A stretch of DNA of 64,000 nt from Synechococcus sp. CC9605 (GCF_000012625.1 NC_007516.1:1-64000); one strand, 5' to 3'. Shown: positions 19,142 through 29,649, counted from the stretch's first letter. The notes: a model not told the origin generated them from the letters alone. Numbers and translations: made by a program.

Positions 19142-20381
19142 TCTGATCGTTGTTGGCGGTGGTCCTGCCGGGTACATGGCGGCGATCACTGCAGCCGAGC
19201 AGGGGGTTCGGAAGGTGCTGGTGCTGGAAGGCACCCCTGAGCCCCTCCAGAAGGTGCGCATCAGTGGTGGCGGTCGCTGCAATGTGACCCATGCCTGCTG
19301 GGACCCCCGTGAACTGGCGACCCATTACCCACGTGGCAGTCGACCCCTGCGGGGGCTCTTCAGTCGCTTCGCCTGCGGTGATGCGATCGCCTGGTTTGAC
19401 GAGCATGGGCTCACTCTGGTGGAGGAACCCGATGGACGGATGTTCCCGCAGCAGAACCGTTCTGAGGCCGTGATTCAGTGCCTGCAGAAGGCGGCAAGGG
19501 CATCGGGTGTCCAGCTGCGCACGAAGGCCATGGTCCAGCAGGTGCGCGTTCACCCAGAGGGGGGGTTTGTGCTCGAGGGCCGCGGCCTCAAGCCCTTGCA
19601 TGGGGGCTGCTTGATGCTGGCCACGGGGGGGCATCCTAGTGGCCGAAACCTGGCGGAAGCCCTCGGCCACCAGGTGGTGCCGCCGGTGCCATCCCTGTTC
19701 AGCCTCGCCCTGCAGGCACCGGCCCTGACCGCCTGCAGTGGCATTGCCATCGACGATGTGGCCCTTGATCTCAAGCTGGGCGATCAGCGCTTCCACCAGA
19801 CCGGGCGGGTGCTGATTACCCACCGTGGTCTGAGTGGACCCGCCACGTTGCGCCTGTCAGCCTTTGCCGCCAGGGCCCTGCATCAGAACCGTTACAAGGG
19901 TGAGCTCAAGTTGGATTGGAGTGCTGGGTTGGGGCGGTCGGGGCTGACCGAGCGGTTTCAGCAATGGCGACAGGAGCAGGCCCGGCGAACCCTTTCAACA
20001 GCGAAGCCCTGCAAGCATCTGCCGCGGCGGTTGTGGCAAGCCTTTTTGACCATGGCTGGGGTGGAGCCAGAGCGCCGTTGGGCGGATCTGCCGATCAAGG
20101 CGGAGCGTCGATTGGTGGAGCTGCTCTGTGCGCAGCGTGTGCCGATCCAGGGACGCGGACCCTTTGGGGAGGAGTTCGTCACCGCCGGCGGTATCGCCCT
20201 GGGGGACGTCAACCTGGCCACGATGGAGAGCCGCCGCTGTCCTGGTCTTTACCTGGCGGGTGAACTGCTGGATGTGGACGGGGTGACCGGAGGTTTCAAC
20301 TTTCAGGCTTGCTGGAGTGGTGGTTGGTTGGCGGGCCATGCCATCGCTGCAGTGATTACTGGATCTGATCAAACACGGTGA
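19113..20381 (+). CDS. FAD-dependent oxidoreductase, BaiN/HI0933-like family
   Basis: This flavoprotein of about 422 residues has an N-terminal dinucleotide-binding motif (DLIVVGGGPAGYMAAI) and the family signature KVRISGGGRCNVTH near residue 50. At the C-terminus GGIALGDVNLATMESR and LYLAGELLDVDGVTGGFN are typical of the HI0933/YhiN family, whose substrates are mostly unknown. The start is uncertain: GTG 19113 lies inside the msrB 3' end, and ATG 19071 is the alternative. The 3' end overlaps the pilC remnant by 26 bases, tail to tail. Confidence 0.85.
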   Translation: MSPSASSLLDLIVVGGGPAGYMAAITAAEQGVRKVLVLEGTPEPLQKVRISGGGRCNVTHACWDPRELATHYPRGSRPLRGLFSRFACGDAIAWFDEHGLTLVEEPDGRMFPQQNRSEAVIQCLQKAARASGVQLRTKAMVQQVRVHPEGGFVLEGRGLKPLHGGCLMLATGGHPSGRNLAEALGHQVVPPVPSLFSLALQAPALTACSGIAIDDVALDLKLGDQRFHQTGRVLITHRGLSGPATLRLSAFAARALHQNRYKGELKLDWSAGLGRSGLTERFQQWRQEQARRTLSTAKPCKHLPRRLWQAFLTMAGVEPERRWADLPIKAERRLVELLCAQRVPIQGRGPFGEEFVTAGGIALGDVNLATMESRRCPGLYLAGELLDVDGVTGGFNFQACWSGGWLAGHAIAAVITGSDQTR

Positions 20382-21003
20382 ACATCGGAAGGTACATCGC
20401 CAGCAGGATGGATCCCACGATTCCCCCCACCACCACAATCATCGCGGGCTCGAGCATTGAGGTGAGCGCCTTGACCATGGCGCCGACTTCGTCTTCGTAG
20501 AAGTCCGCCACCTTGCTGAGCATTTTGTCCATCTCGCCAGTTTCCTCGCCGATGGCCAGCATGTTCAGAGCCATGTCGGGCAGCACCTTCTGGCGGATTA
20601 GCGCATTGCTCAGAAGCACGCCCTCCTGCACCATGCCCCGCGAGGCAAGGATCGCATCGGAAATGATCGCGTTGCCGGCGGTTTCGCTCGAGATCTCCAT
20701 CGACATCAGGATCGGCACTCCGGCATCGACCAGGGCCGCCAGCTTGCTGGCGAACACGGCCTTCTCCTTGACGCCCGGCGCTTTCTCAAACAAGCGGTTG
20801 AGGTCGATTGATCTGAGACCTGCCGCGTCGGCCCCATTAGCTTTGCCGTCCTGGGTGTTTCCGAGGCTGACGGGCCGCAGCTCTTCGGCACGAATGCCCC
20901 GACGCCGCAGCAGCTTTTTGGCTTCAGCCAGATTGGCTGCCTTGATCGTCACCGTTCGCGGTTGTCCGGTGGGACCGGCGTAGGAGGCAATGAAGGCGGT
21001 CAT
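20356..21003 (-). pseudogene. pilC: PilC, internally deleted type IV pilus platform protein
   Basis: PilC is the inner-membrane platform protein of type IV pili, normally about 400 residues with two homologous T2SS-F domains and three membrane helices. Here the frame is open for only 215 residues. Residues 1-90 are the normal N-terminus and start of domain 1 (VKEKAVFASKLAALVDAGVPI). The sequence then runs directly into domain 2 (SETAGNAIISDAILASR, ALNMLAIGEETGEMD, EPAMIVVVGG, LLAMYLPMF). Roughly 190 residues covering the rest of domain 1 and two membrane helices are gone without a frame change. The junction falls in the DAGVPI segment shared by both domains, as expected for recombination between the repeats. 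Function as a platform is unlikely. Confidence 0.85.
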
Positions 21004-21022
21004 CGATGCTTACTCCCACCCT

Positions 21023-22105
21023 TCAGATTTCACCGATCAAGCGCTGCAATTCGCCTGGTTTGCTGGCTTTGCCCATCGCTTCGGCGCGGGATACATCCCC
21101 ATTGAGCACAAGGTTGGCCAAGGCTTTCTCCAGGGTCTGCATACCTTGTTCTGTCCCCGTCTGGATTTGGGAATAGAGCTGGGCTGTTTTCCCCTCGCGG
21201 ATCATGTTGGCGGTGCCAGGTCCAGGTGTGTTGATCAGGATCTCCTGGGCCATCACCCGACCGAACTGTCCTTCTGACGGGTTCTGACGCCGGCAAAGGG
21301 TCTGGCAGAACACAGCGACCAAACTGCCCGAGAGCTGGACACGGATCTGCGTCTGTTGTTCCGGTGGGAAGACGTCGACCATGCGGTCCACGGTCTGGGC
21401 GGCGGAGCTGGTATACAAGGCTCCGAAGACGAGATGTCCGGTTTCGGCGGCACTCACCGCCAGTTGAATCATCTCCAGATCCCGCATCTCACCCACCAGG
21501 ATCACGTTCGGGTCCTCCCGCAGGGCGGCGCGCAAGGCGTTGGCGAAGCTGCGGGTGTCTTCGTTCAGCTGGCGTTGGTGCACCAGGCTTTTGTCGCTCT
21601 GGTACACGAATTCGATCGGGTCTTCGATCGTGAGGATGTGTTCGCTGCGGGTGTGATTGATGAGATCCAACAGAGCCGCCAGGGTTGTTGTCTTCCCTGA
21701 GCCTGTTGGACCCGTCACCAGCACCAGACCCCGGGGCCGCGCGCTGGTCTCCAGCACCACAGGAGGCAGGTTCAGCAGTTCAACGCTGGGAATCGTGCTG
21801 CCAAGGGCTCGCAGGCAGGCGGCATAGCTGCCTTTCTGGCGGTAGACGTTCACGCGGAAGCGTGCAACGCCCTTGAGGCCGTAGGCGCAGTCCAGTTCCC
21901 AGGTCTGCTCCAGCGTCTTGCGCTGGCTGTTGTTCAACATCGAGAAGATCAGTTTGTTGCATTCCTCCTCGGCCAGGGGTCGGTCCGTCATCGGACGCAG
22001 TTCACCACTGAAGCGGCCGTAGGGCGGTTGACCGGTGGCCAGGTGCAGATCACTGCCACCGCCCTGCACCAGTTGTTCCATCAAGGCTTCGATCATCAGA
22101 TCCAT
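21023..22105 (-). CDS. pilT: PilT, type IV pilus retraction ATPase with altered His box
   Basis: PilT powers pilus retraction. The 360-residue frame is intact, with Walker A GPTGSGKTT near residue 130, the Asp box ILTIEDPIEF and Walker B VILVGEMRD. The His box, normally GHLVFGTLHTSSA, reads GHLVFGALYTSSA, so the conserved His is Tyr and the preceding Thr is Ala. The segment SLVAVFCQTLC also has Cys where I expect Ser. These changes at otherwise invariant sites, beside broken pilB and pilC, suggest relaxed selection. It starts 10 bases after the pilB remnant and is followed 19 bases later by pilC. Confidence 0.9.
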   Translation of the reverse strand: MDLMIEALMEQLVQGGGSDLHLATGQPPYGRFSGELRPMTDRPLAEEECNKLIFSMLNNSQRKTLEQTWELDCAYGLKGVARFRVNVYRQKGSYAACLRALGSTIPSVELLNLPPVVLETSARPRGLVLVTGPTGSGKTTTLAALLDLINHTRSEHILTIEDPIEFVYQSDKSLVHQRQLNEDTRSFANALRAALREDPNVILVGEMRDLEMIQLAVSAAETGHLVFGALYTSSAAQTVDRMVDVFPPEQQTQIRVQLSGSLVAVFCQTLCRRQNPSEGQFGRVMAQEILINTPGPGTANMIREGKTAQLYSQIQTGTEQGMQTLEKALANLVLNGDVSRAEAMGKASKPGELQRLIGEI

Positions 22106-22115
22106 GACCGGCTCC

Positions 22116-23965
22116 TCAGTGGCGTGGTGTCAGGCAATAGGGACACTCGAGCCAACCTTCCTGCAGGCCGGCACCGCATCCTTCACAAGTCATTGTTCTG
22201 AGAGCGCGAGCTCCGCGCTCGGATTCCAGTCCCGAATCCGTCAGCACCATCCGTCCCACCTTTTCCAGAGTGGTCTCGCCCCGTCGCACCAATTCGAGGC
22301 TGTAGCCGAGCAGGGTCACCATTCCTGATTTCAGGGCTAGCTGGCGGATCACATCGGTGCTGGCGCCCTTGGAGATGGCGGTGGCCATCTCCTCCTGGAT
22401 CCGCAGCACTTCATAAATGCCGACGCGGCCCTTGTAGCCGCTCCCCTGGCAATTGGGGCAGATCGGTTCGTTGGGGCTGTGATGGTGGGCCTTGAAGAAG
22501 GTGACATCCGCTTCCCGGCTTGCCATCAGGCCGAAGCGGCCCAGCTCTCATTCATTCGGCCGGCAGGGCTCCCGGCAGTGAGGGCAGACCCTCCGCAGCA
22601 AGCGCTGCGAAACGATTCCGATCAAGGAAGCCGACACCATGAAGGGCTCCACGCCCATTCCTCCAGGCGGGCAATGGTGCTGGGGGCATCGTTGGCGTGC
22701 AGGGTGCTGAGCACCAGGTGACCGGTCAGTGCGGCTTCGATTGCTGTTTTTGCGGTTTCGAGATCACGGGTTTCTCCCACCAGCAGAACGTCTGGGTCCT
22801 GGCGCATGAACGCCCTCAGTGCCGTGGCGAAATCGAAGCCCTTGTCTCGGTTCACCTGGCACTGGGTGATGCCTGGCAGGGTGTATTCGATTGGGTCCTC
22901 CACTGTGGAGATGTTGATGCCCGGATCGTTCCGCTCGGCGAGAAGTGAGCAGAGGGTGGTCGACTTGCCGGATCCCGTTGGTCCGGTGACCAGGATCATT
23001 CCGAAGGGTTTGGACCCCAGTTCTCGCACCAGGGCCAGTGCATCGGGATCGTCGATTAGTTTGTCCAGCCCCAGTTGGGTCGCTCCACTGTCCAGCAGGC
23101 GCAGACAGACCTTTTCACCGAAGCGACTGGGCAGGGTGTTGACGCGGAAATCGATCACCCGGTCGCGGTATTTGCGGCGAATGCGTCCGTCCTGCGCTTG
23201 TCGACGTTCAGCAATATCGAGATCCGCCAGGATCTTGAAGCGGGATGTCACCGCTGGCACCAGGCGACTGGGGAGCGGCTCCACGTGTTGCTGGAGCACA
23301 CCGTCCTGGCGGAACCGCAGACGCAAGCCCTTCTGCTGCGGCTCCACGTGGATGTCACTGGCCCCCACGGCCATGGCCTGCAGCAGGATTCGGTCCACCA
23401 GCGTCACGACGGGCGAGGCTTCCGCATCCTTGAGGCTGGCCTCAAGGTCAATGGCATCCTGAGCCAGTTGGGCGTCGTTGTCCTCGTCGCTCTCCAACAC
23501 CCCATCGGGGTTGAAGTCGTGCAGAAAGGACTCAGCATTCACATCGAGCGTGCTTGCTGTCTCTGCCGGAGCAGGGTTGCTTAACTCTTCTGTGGCTGGC
23601 GGTTTTGGTTCTGTCGTTGGCTGGTTCGTTTCTGTGGCCAAGGCTCGCTGCAGATCCGCTTCGATCGCGGGGTGCAGGCGGATCGTGCGGTGTTGGTCCG
23701 GCAGCTGATCGATCAGCCGCTGCCATTCCTGGTCTCGCCACTGGCTGGGGATCGCGATGTCCAGGTGGTCAGCACCGATGGCGATCGGCATGGCTTGCAG
23801 TGCCCGTCATTGATCCGGGCCGACGTCCGGGAGGGCGTCGTTGAGCAGGTTGCGGCTTGCCAGCAGTTGCTCTGGGCTCGGAACCGGTTGCTGCAACAGC
23901 AATTCAAGGGGGAAACGCTGACGTGCCGTGTCGCCGGCATCGGGGGTGGGCAGCGTCAGAGTCAT
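22116..23965 (-). pseudogene. pilB: PilB, type IV pilus assembly ATPase, disrupted
   Basis: PilB is the hexameric ATPase that drives pilus extension. Read through, the gene would encode about 616 residues from the ATG at 23965, but three lesions break it. There is an in-frame TGA at codon 53 (23807-23809), a one-base loss near 22658-22660 just after [15 protein letters not shown], and a second TGA at 22548-22550 in the restored frame. Outside these points it is well preserved: [38 protein letters not shown], then CPHC and CPNC of the zinc motif with GYKGRVGIYEVL. The fragments alone cannot give a working ATPase. The lesions look recent. The intergenic region upstream is shared with divergent grpE. 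Confidence 0.9.
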
Positions 23966-24055
23966 GGATGGCGACCGAGGTGCGGGCTTCCGCAGCTTGT
24001 GGGAGGTAAGCGTTGCCCTTCAACATGTCTAAACAGAAATCCCTGAGCGGTCAGC

Positions 24056-24733
24056 ATGAGCGGCGACGCCTCCACCCCAGAGCAGGACCAGAACGTTGTG
24101 TCCGGTGCTGTTCCAGCCACGCGGGAGTCCTCTCCGGATGCGCCCGAGGCGACGTCTGAACAGGCCTCTGCAGCGGTGGATCCGGCGGATCGGATGCAGC
24201 AGCTCGAGCAGGAATTGAGCGCGTTGAAGCAGGAGCACGACACGCTCAACAGCCAATACATGCGCATTGCGGCGGATTTCGACAACTTCCGCAAGCGCCA
24301 GAGCCGCGACCAGGACGACATGCGTAAACAGCTGGTCTGCTCGACCCTCACGGAGATTCTCCCCGTCGTCGACAACTTCGAGCGAGCCCGTCAGCAGCTG
24401 AATCCTGAAGGGGAGGAAGCCCAGGCGCTGCATCGCAGTTACCAGGGTCTGTACAAGCAACTGGTGGAGGTGCTGAAGCAGCAGGGGGTGGCCCGGATGG
24501 ATGTGGTTGGTCAGGAGTTCGACCCGAATCTGCATGAGGCCGTGCTGCGGGAGGAAAGCAGCGAGTTCGCTGAGGACGTGGTGAGCGAGGAGCTTCAGCG
24601 CGGCTACCACCGCGACGGGCGTGTGCTGCGCCACGCCATGGTGAAGGTGTCGATGGGTCCAGGACCATCCGATCCAGGCTCAGCGCCTGCTGAAGCGGCA
24701 GCGGCACCGGATCAGACGGCGGAGGAGGCCTGA
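24056..24733 (+). CDS. grpE: Nucleotide exchange factor GrpE
   Basis: GrpE releases ADP from DnaK. The 225-residue protein has a disordered acidic head (about residues 1-40), a long coiled coil ([18 protein letters not shown]) and the conserved core [18 protein letters not shown] near residue 65. The C-terminal beta domain contains FDPNLHEAV and [17 protein letters not shown]. The ATG at 24056 is the only good start. Its stop overlaps the dnaJ start (TGATG), so the two are coupled. dnaK is not adjacent. Confidence 0.95.
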   Translation: MSGDASTPEQDQNVVSGAVPATRESSPDAPEATSEQASAAVDPADRMQQLEQELSALKQEHDTLNSQYMRIAADFDNFRKRQSRDQDDMRKQLVCSTLTEILPVVDNFERARQQLNPEGEEAQALHRSYQGLYKQLVEVLKQQGVARMDVVGQEFDPNLHEAVLREESSEFAEDVVSEELQRGYHRDGRVLRHAMVKVSMGPGPSDPGSAPAEAAAAPDQTAEEA

Positions 24734-25869
24734 TGGCCGACTTCTACGACCTGCTCGGCGTCAGCCGGGATGTGGATCCCGACAGCCTCAAGCGGGCTTA
24801 TCGGCGCATGGCGCGTCAGTACCACCCCGATATCAACAAGGATCCGGGCGCCGAAGACCGTTTCAAGGAAATCGGTCGCGCCTATGAGGTGCTCAGTGAT
24901 CCCCAGACCAGGGCCCGTTACGACCAGTTCGGTGAAGCCGGCCTCGGCGGTGCGGCCGGTGCTCCCGATATGGGAGACATGGGCGGATTCGCTGACCTGT
25001 TCGAGACGTTTTTCCAGGGCTTCGGTGGACCCGGGGGTGCTGGAGCTGGTCGGCCGCGGCGTCAGGGCCCTCAGCAGGGGGATGACCTTCGTTACGACCT
25101 GACAATTGATTTCGAGCAGGCAGTGTTCGGTCAGGAGCAGGAGATCAAGATCCCGCATCTGGAGACCTGCGACACCTGCGGCGGCAGCGGTGCCAAAGCG
25201 GGCAGTGCGCCCACCACCTGCGGCACCTGCGGCGGTGCCGGGCAGGTGCGCCGTGCCACCCGGACTCCCTTTGGCAGCTTCACCCAGGTCGCCGAGTGCC
25301 CCAACTGTGGAGGCACGGGCCAGGTGATTTCCGATCCTTGCGGGTCCTGTGGTGGCCAGGGTGTCAAACAGGTGCGCAAGAAGCTGCGGATCAACATTCC
25401 TGCCGGGGTGGACACCGGAACACGGCTTCGTGTGACCGGTGAAGGCAACGCCGGACCCCGGGGAGGCCCATCCGGTGACCTCTACGTCTTCCTCACCGTT
25501 CGCAATCATCCGCGCTTGCAGCGGGATGGCCTGAACATCTTCTCGGAGGTCAAGGTCAGCTACCTCCAGGCGATTCTTGGCGACACCATCGAGGTGGAGA
25601 CGGTGGATGGCAGCAAGGAGCTGGACATCCCCGCCGGCACCCAGCCCGGCACGGTGCTCACCCTGCCGAACCTGGGCATTCCCAAGCTCGGGAATCCGGT
25701 GGCACGGGGTGATCAGCGCGTGACGGTCACCGTGGATCTGCCGAAGCGGATCAGTGATCTGGAGCGGGAGCTCCTCGAGCAGTTGGCAGGTCACCATTCC
25801 GCCCGCGGCAAGCAACACCACCACCACAACAGTGGTCTGTTCGCTCGTTTGTTCGGTCAGAAGGGATGA
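24733..25869 (+). CDS. dnaJ: Chaperone DnaJ, type I
   Basis: This Hsp40 stimulates DnaK ATPase activity and presents unfolded clients. Domains in order are the J domain (residues 1-70, with YHPDINKD containing HPD), a Gly/Phe-rich linker (about 70-115), and a zinc domain with four CxxCxGxG-type repeats ([32 protein letters not shown] at about 140-215). Two C-terminal beta domains complete the protein, which ends with a His-rich tail (KQHHHHNSG). The 378-residue length is normal. The stop overlaps the start of the TusA-like gene (ATGA). Confidence 0.96.
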   Translation: MADFYDLLGVSRDVDPDSLKRAYRRMARQYHPDINKDPGAEDRFKEIGRAYEVLSDPQTRARYDQFGEAGLGGAAGAPDMGDMGGFADLFETFFQGFGGPGGAGAGRPRRQGPQQGDDLRYDLTIDFEQAVFGQEQEIKIPHLETCDTCGGSGAKAGSAPTTCGTCGGAGQVRRATRTPFGSFTQVAECPNCGGTGQVISDPCGSCGGQGVKQVRKKLRINIPAGVDTGTRLRVTGEGNAGPRGGPSGDLYVFLTVRNHPRLQRDGLNIFSEVKVSYLQAILGDTIEVETVDGSKELDIPAGTQPGTVLTLPNLGIPKLGNPVARGDQRVTVTVDLPKRISDLERELLEQLAGHHSARGKQHHHHNSGLFARLFGQKG

Positions 25870-26093
25870 GCAGGCGTTCCCTGGATCTGCGGGGAACGCC
25901 CTGTCCGGTGAATTTCATTCGCTGCAAGCTCACCCTCGAGCAGATGAACAGCGGTGACTGCCTGGAGGTCTGTCTCGATCGAGGTGAGCCTGAGGCCATG
26001 GTCCTTCCCGGTCTGAGGGATGCAGGTCATCGTGTGGAGTGCACTGATCAAACGCCGGATGCCGTCACCATCGAGGTGATCTGCGGTGGCTGA
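25866..26093 (+). CDS. TusA/SirA-like small sulfur-carrier-fold protein
   Basis: This 75-residue protein of the TusA fold has the N-terminal motif [17 protein letters not shown]. The conserved active Cys is present, but the usual CPxP is CPVN, a variant I recall from cyanobacterial homologues. Members normally relay sulfur as a persulfide; this subgroup's job is not established. The ATG at 25866 overlaps the dnaJ stop codon and the 3' end overlaps rsgA by eight bases, so it is embedded in a grpE-dnaJ-tusA-rsgA run. Confidence 0.85.
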   Translation: MSRRSLDLRGTPCPVNFIRCKLTLEQMNSGDCLEVCLDRGEPEAMVLPGLRDAGHRVECTDQTPDAVTIEVICGG

Positions 26094-27000
26094 CACCGCT
26101 CGTTCGGTGGCATCCGGGATGGTGGTGGCGCTCCAGGCCAACTATCTGGAGGTTGAGCTGGATGTCGCACCTGATGGATGCCCAGGGCGGCTGCTCTGCA
26201 CCCGCCGCACCCGGCTCAGCCATCGGGGTGAAGCCGTTTATGTGGGCGATCGGGTTCGCGTGGAGGCGATTGATCCAGGCCAGGGGCGTGCCGTGGTGGC
26301 CGAGGTCGAGCCACGCCACAGCTTTCTCACACGCCCACCTGTGGCCAACGTCTCCTTGGTGGCTGTGGTGTTGGCGGTGGAACAGCCCAGCTTTGACCCT
26401 GATCAGGCCAGTCGCTTCCTGTTGACGGCGGAACGGACCGGGCTGGAGGTGATCCTGCTGCTCACCAAGACAGACCTCCTCTCAGCTGCAGCGCTCGAGC
26501 GGCTTGTCACCCGGTTGCAGGGGTGGGGCTATGACCCGCTGGCGTTCTCCAGTGCAGCCGGAACGGGCATTGATGCTTTACGGCAGCGTTTGGCTGGTGC
26601 GCAGCTGTCGGTGCTGTGTGGGCCTTCTGGGGTGGGCAAGAGCAGTCTGCTGAACCAGTTGTGTCCTGACCTTCAACTGCGCACGGCTGCGGTGTCCGGT
26701 CGGCTGCAGCGCGGGCGCCACACCACCCGCCACGTGGAGCTGTTTCCCCTGGGACCCAGCGCAAGGGTGGCTGACACCCCCGGCTTCAACCGCCCCGATC
26801 TTCCTGAGGATCCCCAGGAATTGGGGGTCCTTTTTCCGGAGCTGCGGAAACAACTCGATCCCTGGCCCTGTCGCTTCCGCGACTGCCTGCATCGCGGTGA
26901 GCCCGGTTGCGGTGTGTCCACTGACTGGGAACGCTATTCCCTGTACGAGGCCGCGTTGATCGAGCAGAGCAGCCTCAGCCGCCCATCCCGGGGAGGTTGA
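26086..27000 (+). CDS. rsgA: Ribosome small-subunit GTPase RsgA
   Basis: RsgA checks late 30S ribosome assembly. It is a circularly permuted GTPase: an N-terminal OB fold (residues 1-70), then G4 LLTKTD, G1 [12 protein letters not shown] and G3 VADTPGFN in permuted order. A C-terminal zinc element, [14 protein letters not shown], follows near residue 265. Length (304) and order are normal. The start is a GTG at 26086. The 3' end overlaps ebfC on the other strand by 26 bases. Confidence 0.94.
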   Translation: MADTARSVASGMVVALQANYLEVELDVAPDGCPGRLLCTRRTRLSHRGEAVYVGDRVRVEAIDPGQGRAVVAEVEPRHSFLTRPPVANVSLVAVVLAVEQPSFDPDQASRFLLTAERTGLEVILLLTKTDLLSAAALERLVTRLQGWGYDPLAFSSAAGTGIDALRQRLAGAQLSVLCGPSGVGKSSLLNQLCPDLQLRTAAVSGRLQRGRHTTRHVELFPLGPSARVADTPGFNRPDLPEDPQELGVLFPELRKQLDPWPCRFRDCLHRGEPGCGVSTDWERYSLYEAALIEQSSLSRPSRGG

Positions 27001-27316
27001 GATTCAGGCCACCGGTGAGTTCTTCCATCCGGCCCTTCATCGTGGCGGTGGATTGCTCATAGGCCGCCTGCAGGGCTTCCAGGGTGGCCGTTTCGCTGGC
27101 CTGTTGTCCCTCCTGCAGCAGGGCTGGGTCCAGTCGCACCCGCAGGGGTTGCTGGTTGCCCGACAGCCAAACGCTGGCACGACCATCGCTGCTCTTGCCT
27201 TCGATCTCCATCCCGTCCAGTTCGTCCTGCAGGGCCTGAGCGTTCTGTTGAATCTCCTGGGCCTTCTTGAAGGCTTCGGTGAGCTGGCCGAAATTGGGGA
27301 GTCCGAACCCTGCCAT
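26975..27316 (-). CDS. YbaB/EbfC family nucleoid-associated protein
   Basis: This 113-residue small DNA-binding protein begins [30 protein letters not shown]-like, the helix typical of the family. A beta-sheet region follows ([23 protein letters not shown]), then a C-terminal helix and a Gly-rich end. YbaB/EbfC proteins bind DNA as dimers and affect nucleoid organisation and gene expression. It lies just downstream of murB on the same strand, 24 bases apart. Confidence 0.9.
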   Translation of the reverse strand: MAGFGLPNFGQLTEAFKKAQEIQQNAQALQDELDGMEIEGKSSDGRASVWLSGNQQPLRVRLDPALLQEGQQASETATLEALQAAYEQSTATMKGRMEELTGGLNLNLPGMGG

Positions 27317-27340
27317 GGCGATCCTGTGGGAGCCGGAAGG

Positions 27341-28243
27341 TTAAGCCGCCGAAGCGAATCCCAGCCGCTTCACTTCAGTGTGCAGACGGATTCCGTGTTT
27401 GGCCTCGATGCGGTCCTGCACCAGGTGGATCAACTGGGCGATGTCCTTCGCCTGGGCATCACCGGTGTTGACGATGAAATTGGCATGCACGGTTGAGATT
27501 TCGGCGCCGCCGATCCGGGTTCCTTTCAGCCCCTGCTCTTCGATCAGCCGTCCGGCCTTGAGCGGTTCGGGATTGCGGAAGACACTGCCGCAGCTGGGTT
27601 GTTGATAAGGCTGCGTCGTGGTGCGGTGACTGAGGTTCGCAGTGGTGACCCGCTTCAGTTCATCCGGATCGTGACCGGGCTGCAAGCGGAACCGTGCCGA
27701 CAACACCACGAGGTTGTCCTCTTGAAGACGGCTGTGCCGGTAGGCGAAGTCCAGTTGATGCCGCTGCAGCTCGAAGCAGTTGCCCCCCTCCAGGGGCACG
27801 ACCCGCACCGACTCCAACCATTCCGCTGTGCAGCCTCCCTGGGCTCCGGCATTCATCACAGCCGCACCGCCAGCGGTTCCCGGGATGCCAATCGACCACT
27901 CTAGACCATGCAATCCAGCGCGTGCAGCGCGTCTTGCCAGTGATGGGATTGGTTCGCCGGCAAGCACCTCCACTGTCCCCGTGGTGGCATCCAGCTGTAG
28001 CCCCTGAAGTTTGCGCAGACAGAGCGAGAGTCCTGGCAGGCCGTCATCGTGAATCAGCAGGTTCGACCCAGCGCCGATCACGCGGCAGGGCATGCCCTGG
28101 TGAGCAGCCCATTCGATCCAGGCCTGGGTTTCGTCAAGGCTGGCGGGTTCCGCCAGCCATTCGGCCGCTCCTCCCACCCGCCAGGTGGTGTAGTCCGCCA
28201 GCTTGACTCCGCCCTGGGGCAGGCGGGCATCGCACTGGGTCAT
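27341..28243 (-). CDS. murB: UDP-N-acetylenolpyruvoylglucosamine reductase MurB
   Basis: MurB reduces the enolpyruvyl group to make UDP-MurNAc, using NADPH and FAD. FAD-binding segments are [27 protein letters not shown] and [16 protein letters not shown]. The catalytic Ser lies in CGSVFRNP near residue 225. I chose the ATG at 28243, whose ATGA overlaps the murC stop codon, giving 300 residues; an ATG at 28261 would lengthen it by six. murC-murB form a coupled pair. Confidence 0.94.
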   Translation of the reverse strand: MTQCDARLPQGGVKLADYTTWRVGGAAEWLAEPASLDETQAWIEWAAHQGMPCRVIGAGSNLLIHDDGLPGLSLCLRKLQGLQLDATTGTVEVLAGEPIPSLARRAARAGLHGLEWSIGIPGTAGGAAVMNAGAQGGCTAEWLESVRVVPLEGGNCFELQRHQLDFAYRHSRLQEDNLVVLSARFRLQPGHDPDELKRVTTANLSHRTTTQPYQQPSCGSVFRNPEPLKAGRLIEEQGLKGTRIGGAEISTVHANFIVNTGDAQAKDIAQLIHLVQDRIEAKHGIRLHTEVKRLGFASAA

Positions 28244-29649
28244 GACGTCAGCCTTGACCACAGTCCATTCACGTCGCCAGCACCCATGGCCAGAACAAGA
28301 TCGTTCTCGAGGCTGTGCTGAATCACCAGCTCGGTGAGTTGATCGAGGTTTTCTGCGACGGCGATCTCCAGATCCGGTTTCAGCTTGCGCACCCGATCCG
28401 CCAGGGCGTTGCTGCTGATGCCCTGCAGCGGTTGCTCTCCTGCGGGATAGACGGGAGCCAGCAGCAGCAGATCACAGTTCTGCAGGGCTTTGGCGAAGCC
28501 ATCGAGGAACTGCCTGGTGCGGCTGTAGCGGTGCGGCTGGAACACCGCCAGCAGCCGCTGTGGTGCTGAGGGGAGTGGACTGCGGCCACTGCGCACCATC
28601 AGGCGTGCCATCTCCAGGGTTGCCTGCACCTCACTGGGATGGTGGGCGTAGTCATCAACGATGTGACGACCCTTCCAGGTGCCCCGAAGGTCAAAGCGGC
28701 GGCCCGGTGCCTTCAGGCCAGCGAGGCCCTCTACCAACTGGTTGAAGGGGAGCCCTTCCATCCGGCAGGCAGCCAAGGCGCCTGTCGCATTGCTCAGGTT
28801 GTGCAGCCCAGCCATCGGCAGGGTGAAGTCGCCGACGGGCTGGCCGGCTTCATAGAAACGGGCGACGCAGCGATCACCGTCCAGGCTTAAGGGCAGGGCG
28901 GCGAAGTCAACAGATTCGTCGCTTTGGTTGGACCACCAGGCCGTTGGCTGGAAGTGTTCCTGCAGGATCGGGCAGTCGTGATTGGCCAGCACGCGATCGC
29001 AACCCCCCGCGAAGCGTTGCAGGGTGGAGATCAGGTCGTCGAGGCAGGAGTAGTGATCGGTGTGATCCAGCTCCAGGTTGGTGATCACCCCCAGGCTGGG
29101 GCTGAACTTCACCAGGGACCCGTCGGATTCATCCGCCTCGGCCACAAGCAGCTTCCCCTGGCCGGAATGGCCATTGCTGCCGAGGCTGGGGACGATGCCT
29201 CCAATCACAGCGGTTGGGTCCTGATCGGCCTCCAGCAGCAAGGTGGTGATCAAGGTGCTGGTGGTGGTCTTGCCGTGGCTGCCGGCGACTGCAATGGAGG
29301 GTTGCTGCTCGATCAGAGCCGCCAGGAGATCGGAGCGATGCCAGATCTCCAGCCCTTGCTGTCGGGCCCGCTGCAGTTCCGGATTGCTTTCGGGGATGGC
29401 TGTGCTGATCACCACAACCGGTGAGTCAGCGGCTGTTCTTCCCGTGACGGCGTCAATGCAGGTGGCGTCCTGCTGACGGAAGACCTTCACCCCAAGGGTC
29501 TTCAGTTGTTGTGTTGTCGCATTGTCACGCGGGTCTGAGCCGCTGACCGAGTGACCGCGGTCGACGAGAATCCGGGCCAAAGCCGACATACCAATTCCGC
29601 CGACACCGATGAAGTGGACTGGTGTCTGACGGTCGAGCAGGCGCGGCAA
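28240..29649 (-). CDS. murC: UDP-N-acetylmuramate-L-alanine ligase MurC
   Basis: MurC adds L-alanine to UDP-MurNAc. The N-terminal nucleotide motif [17 protein letters not shown] is followed by the ATP loop [12 protein letters not shown] near residue 120, then [11 protein letters not shown] and [10 protein letters not shown]. The start is uncertain. The open frame reaches across the gap2 start, but a TTG at 29649 is the first usable codon before the conserved domain and gives about 469 residues, the normal size. It stands head to head with gap2, with about 160 bases between the starts. Confidence 0.92.
   Translation of the reverse strand: MPRLLDRQTPVHFIGVGGIGMSALARILVDRGHSVSGSDPRDNATTQQLKTLGVKVFRQQDATCIDAVTGRTAADSPVVVISTAIPESNPELQRARQQGLEIWHRSDLLAALIEQQPSIAVAGSHGKTTTSTLITTLLLEADQDPTAVIGGIVPSLGSNGHSGQGKLLVAEADESDGSLVKFSPSLGVITNLELDHTDHYSCLDDLISTLQRFAGGCDRVLANHDCPILQEHFQPTAWWSNQSDESVDFAALPLSLDGDRCVARFYEAGQPVGDFTLPMAGLHNLSNATGALAACRMEGLPFNQLVEGLAGLKAPGRRFDLRGTWKGRHIVDDYAHHPSEVQATLEMARLMVRSGRSPLPSAPQRLLAVFQPHRYSRTRQFLDGFAKALQNCDLLLLAPVYPAGEQPLQGISSNALADRVRKLKPDLEIAVAENLDQLTELVIQHSLENDLVLAMGAGDVNGLWSRLTS

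Noticed and set aside
22116-23965. Selenocysteine insertion or programmed readthrough at the two TGA codons of pilB
   Set aside because: There is also a frameshift, the neighbouring pilC is deleted, and no SECIS-like element or selenium gene is visible. A pseudogene explains everything.
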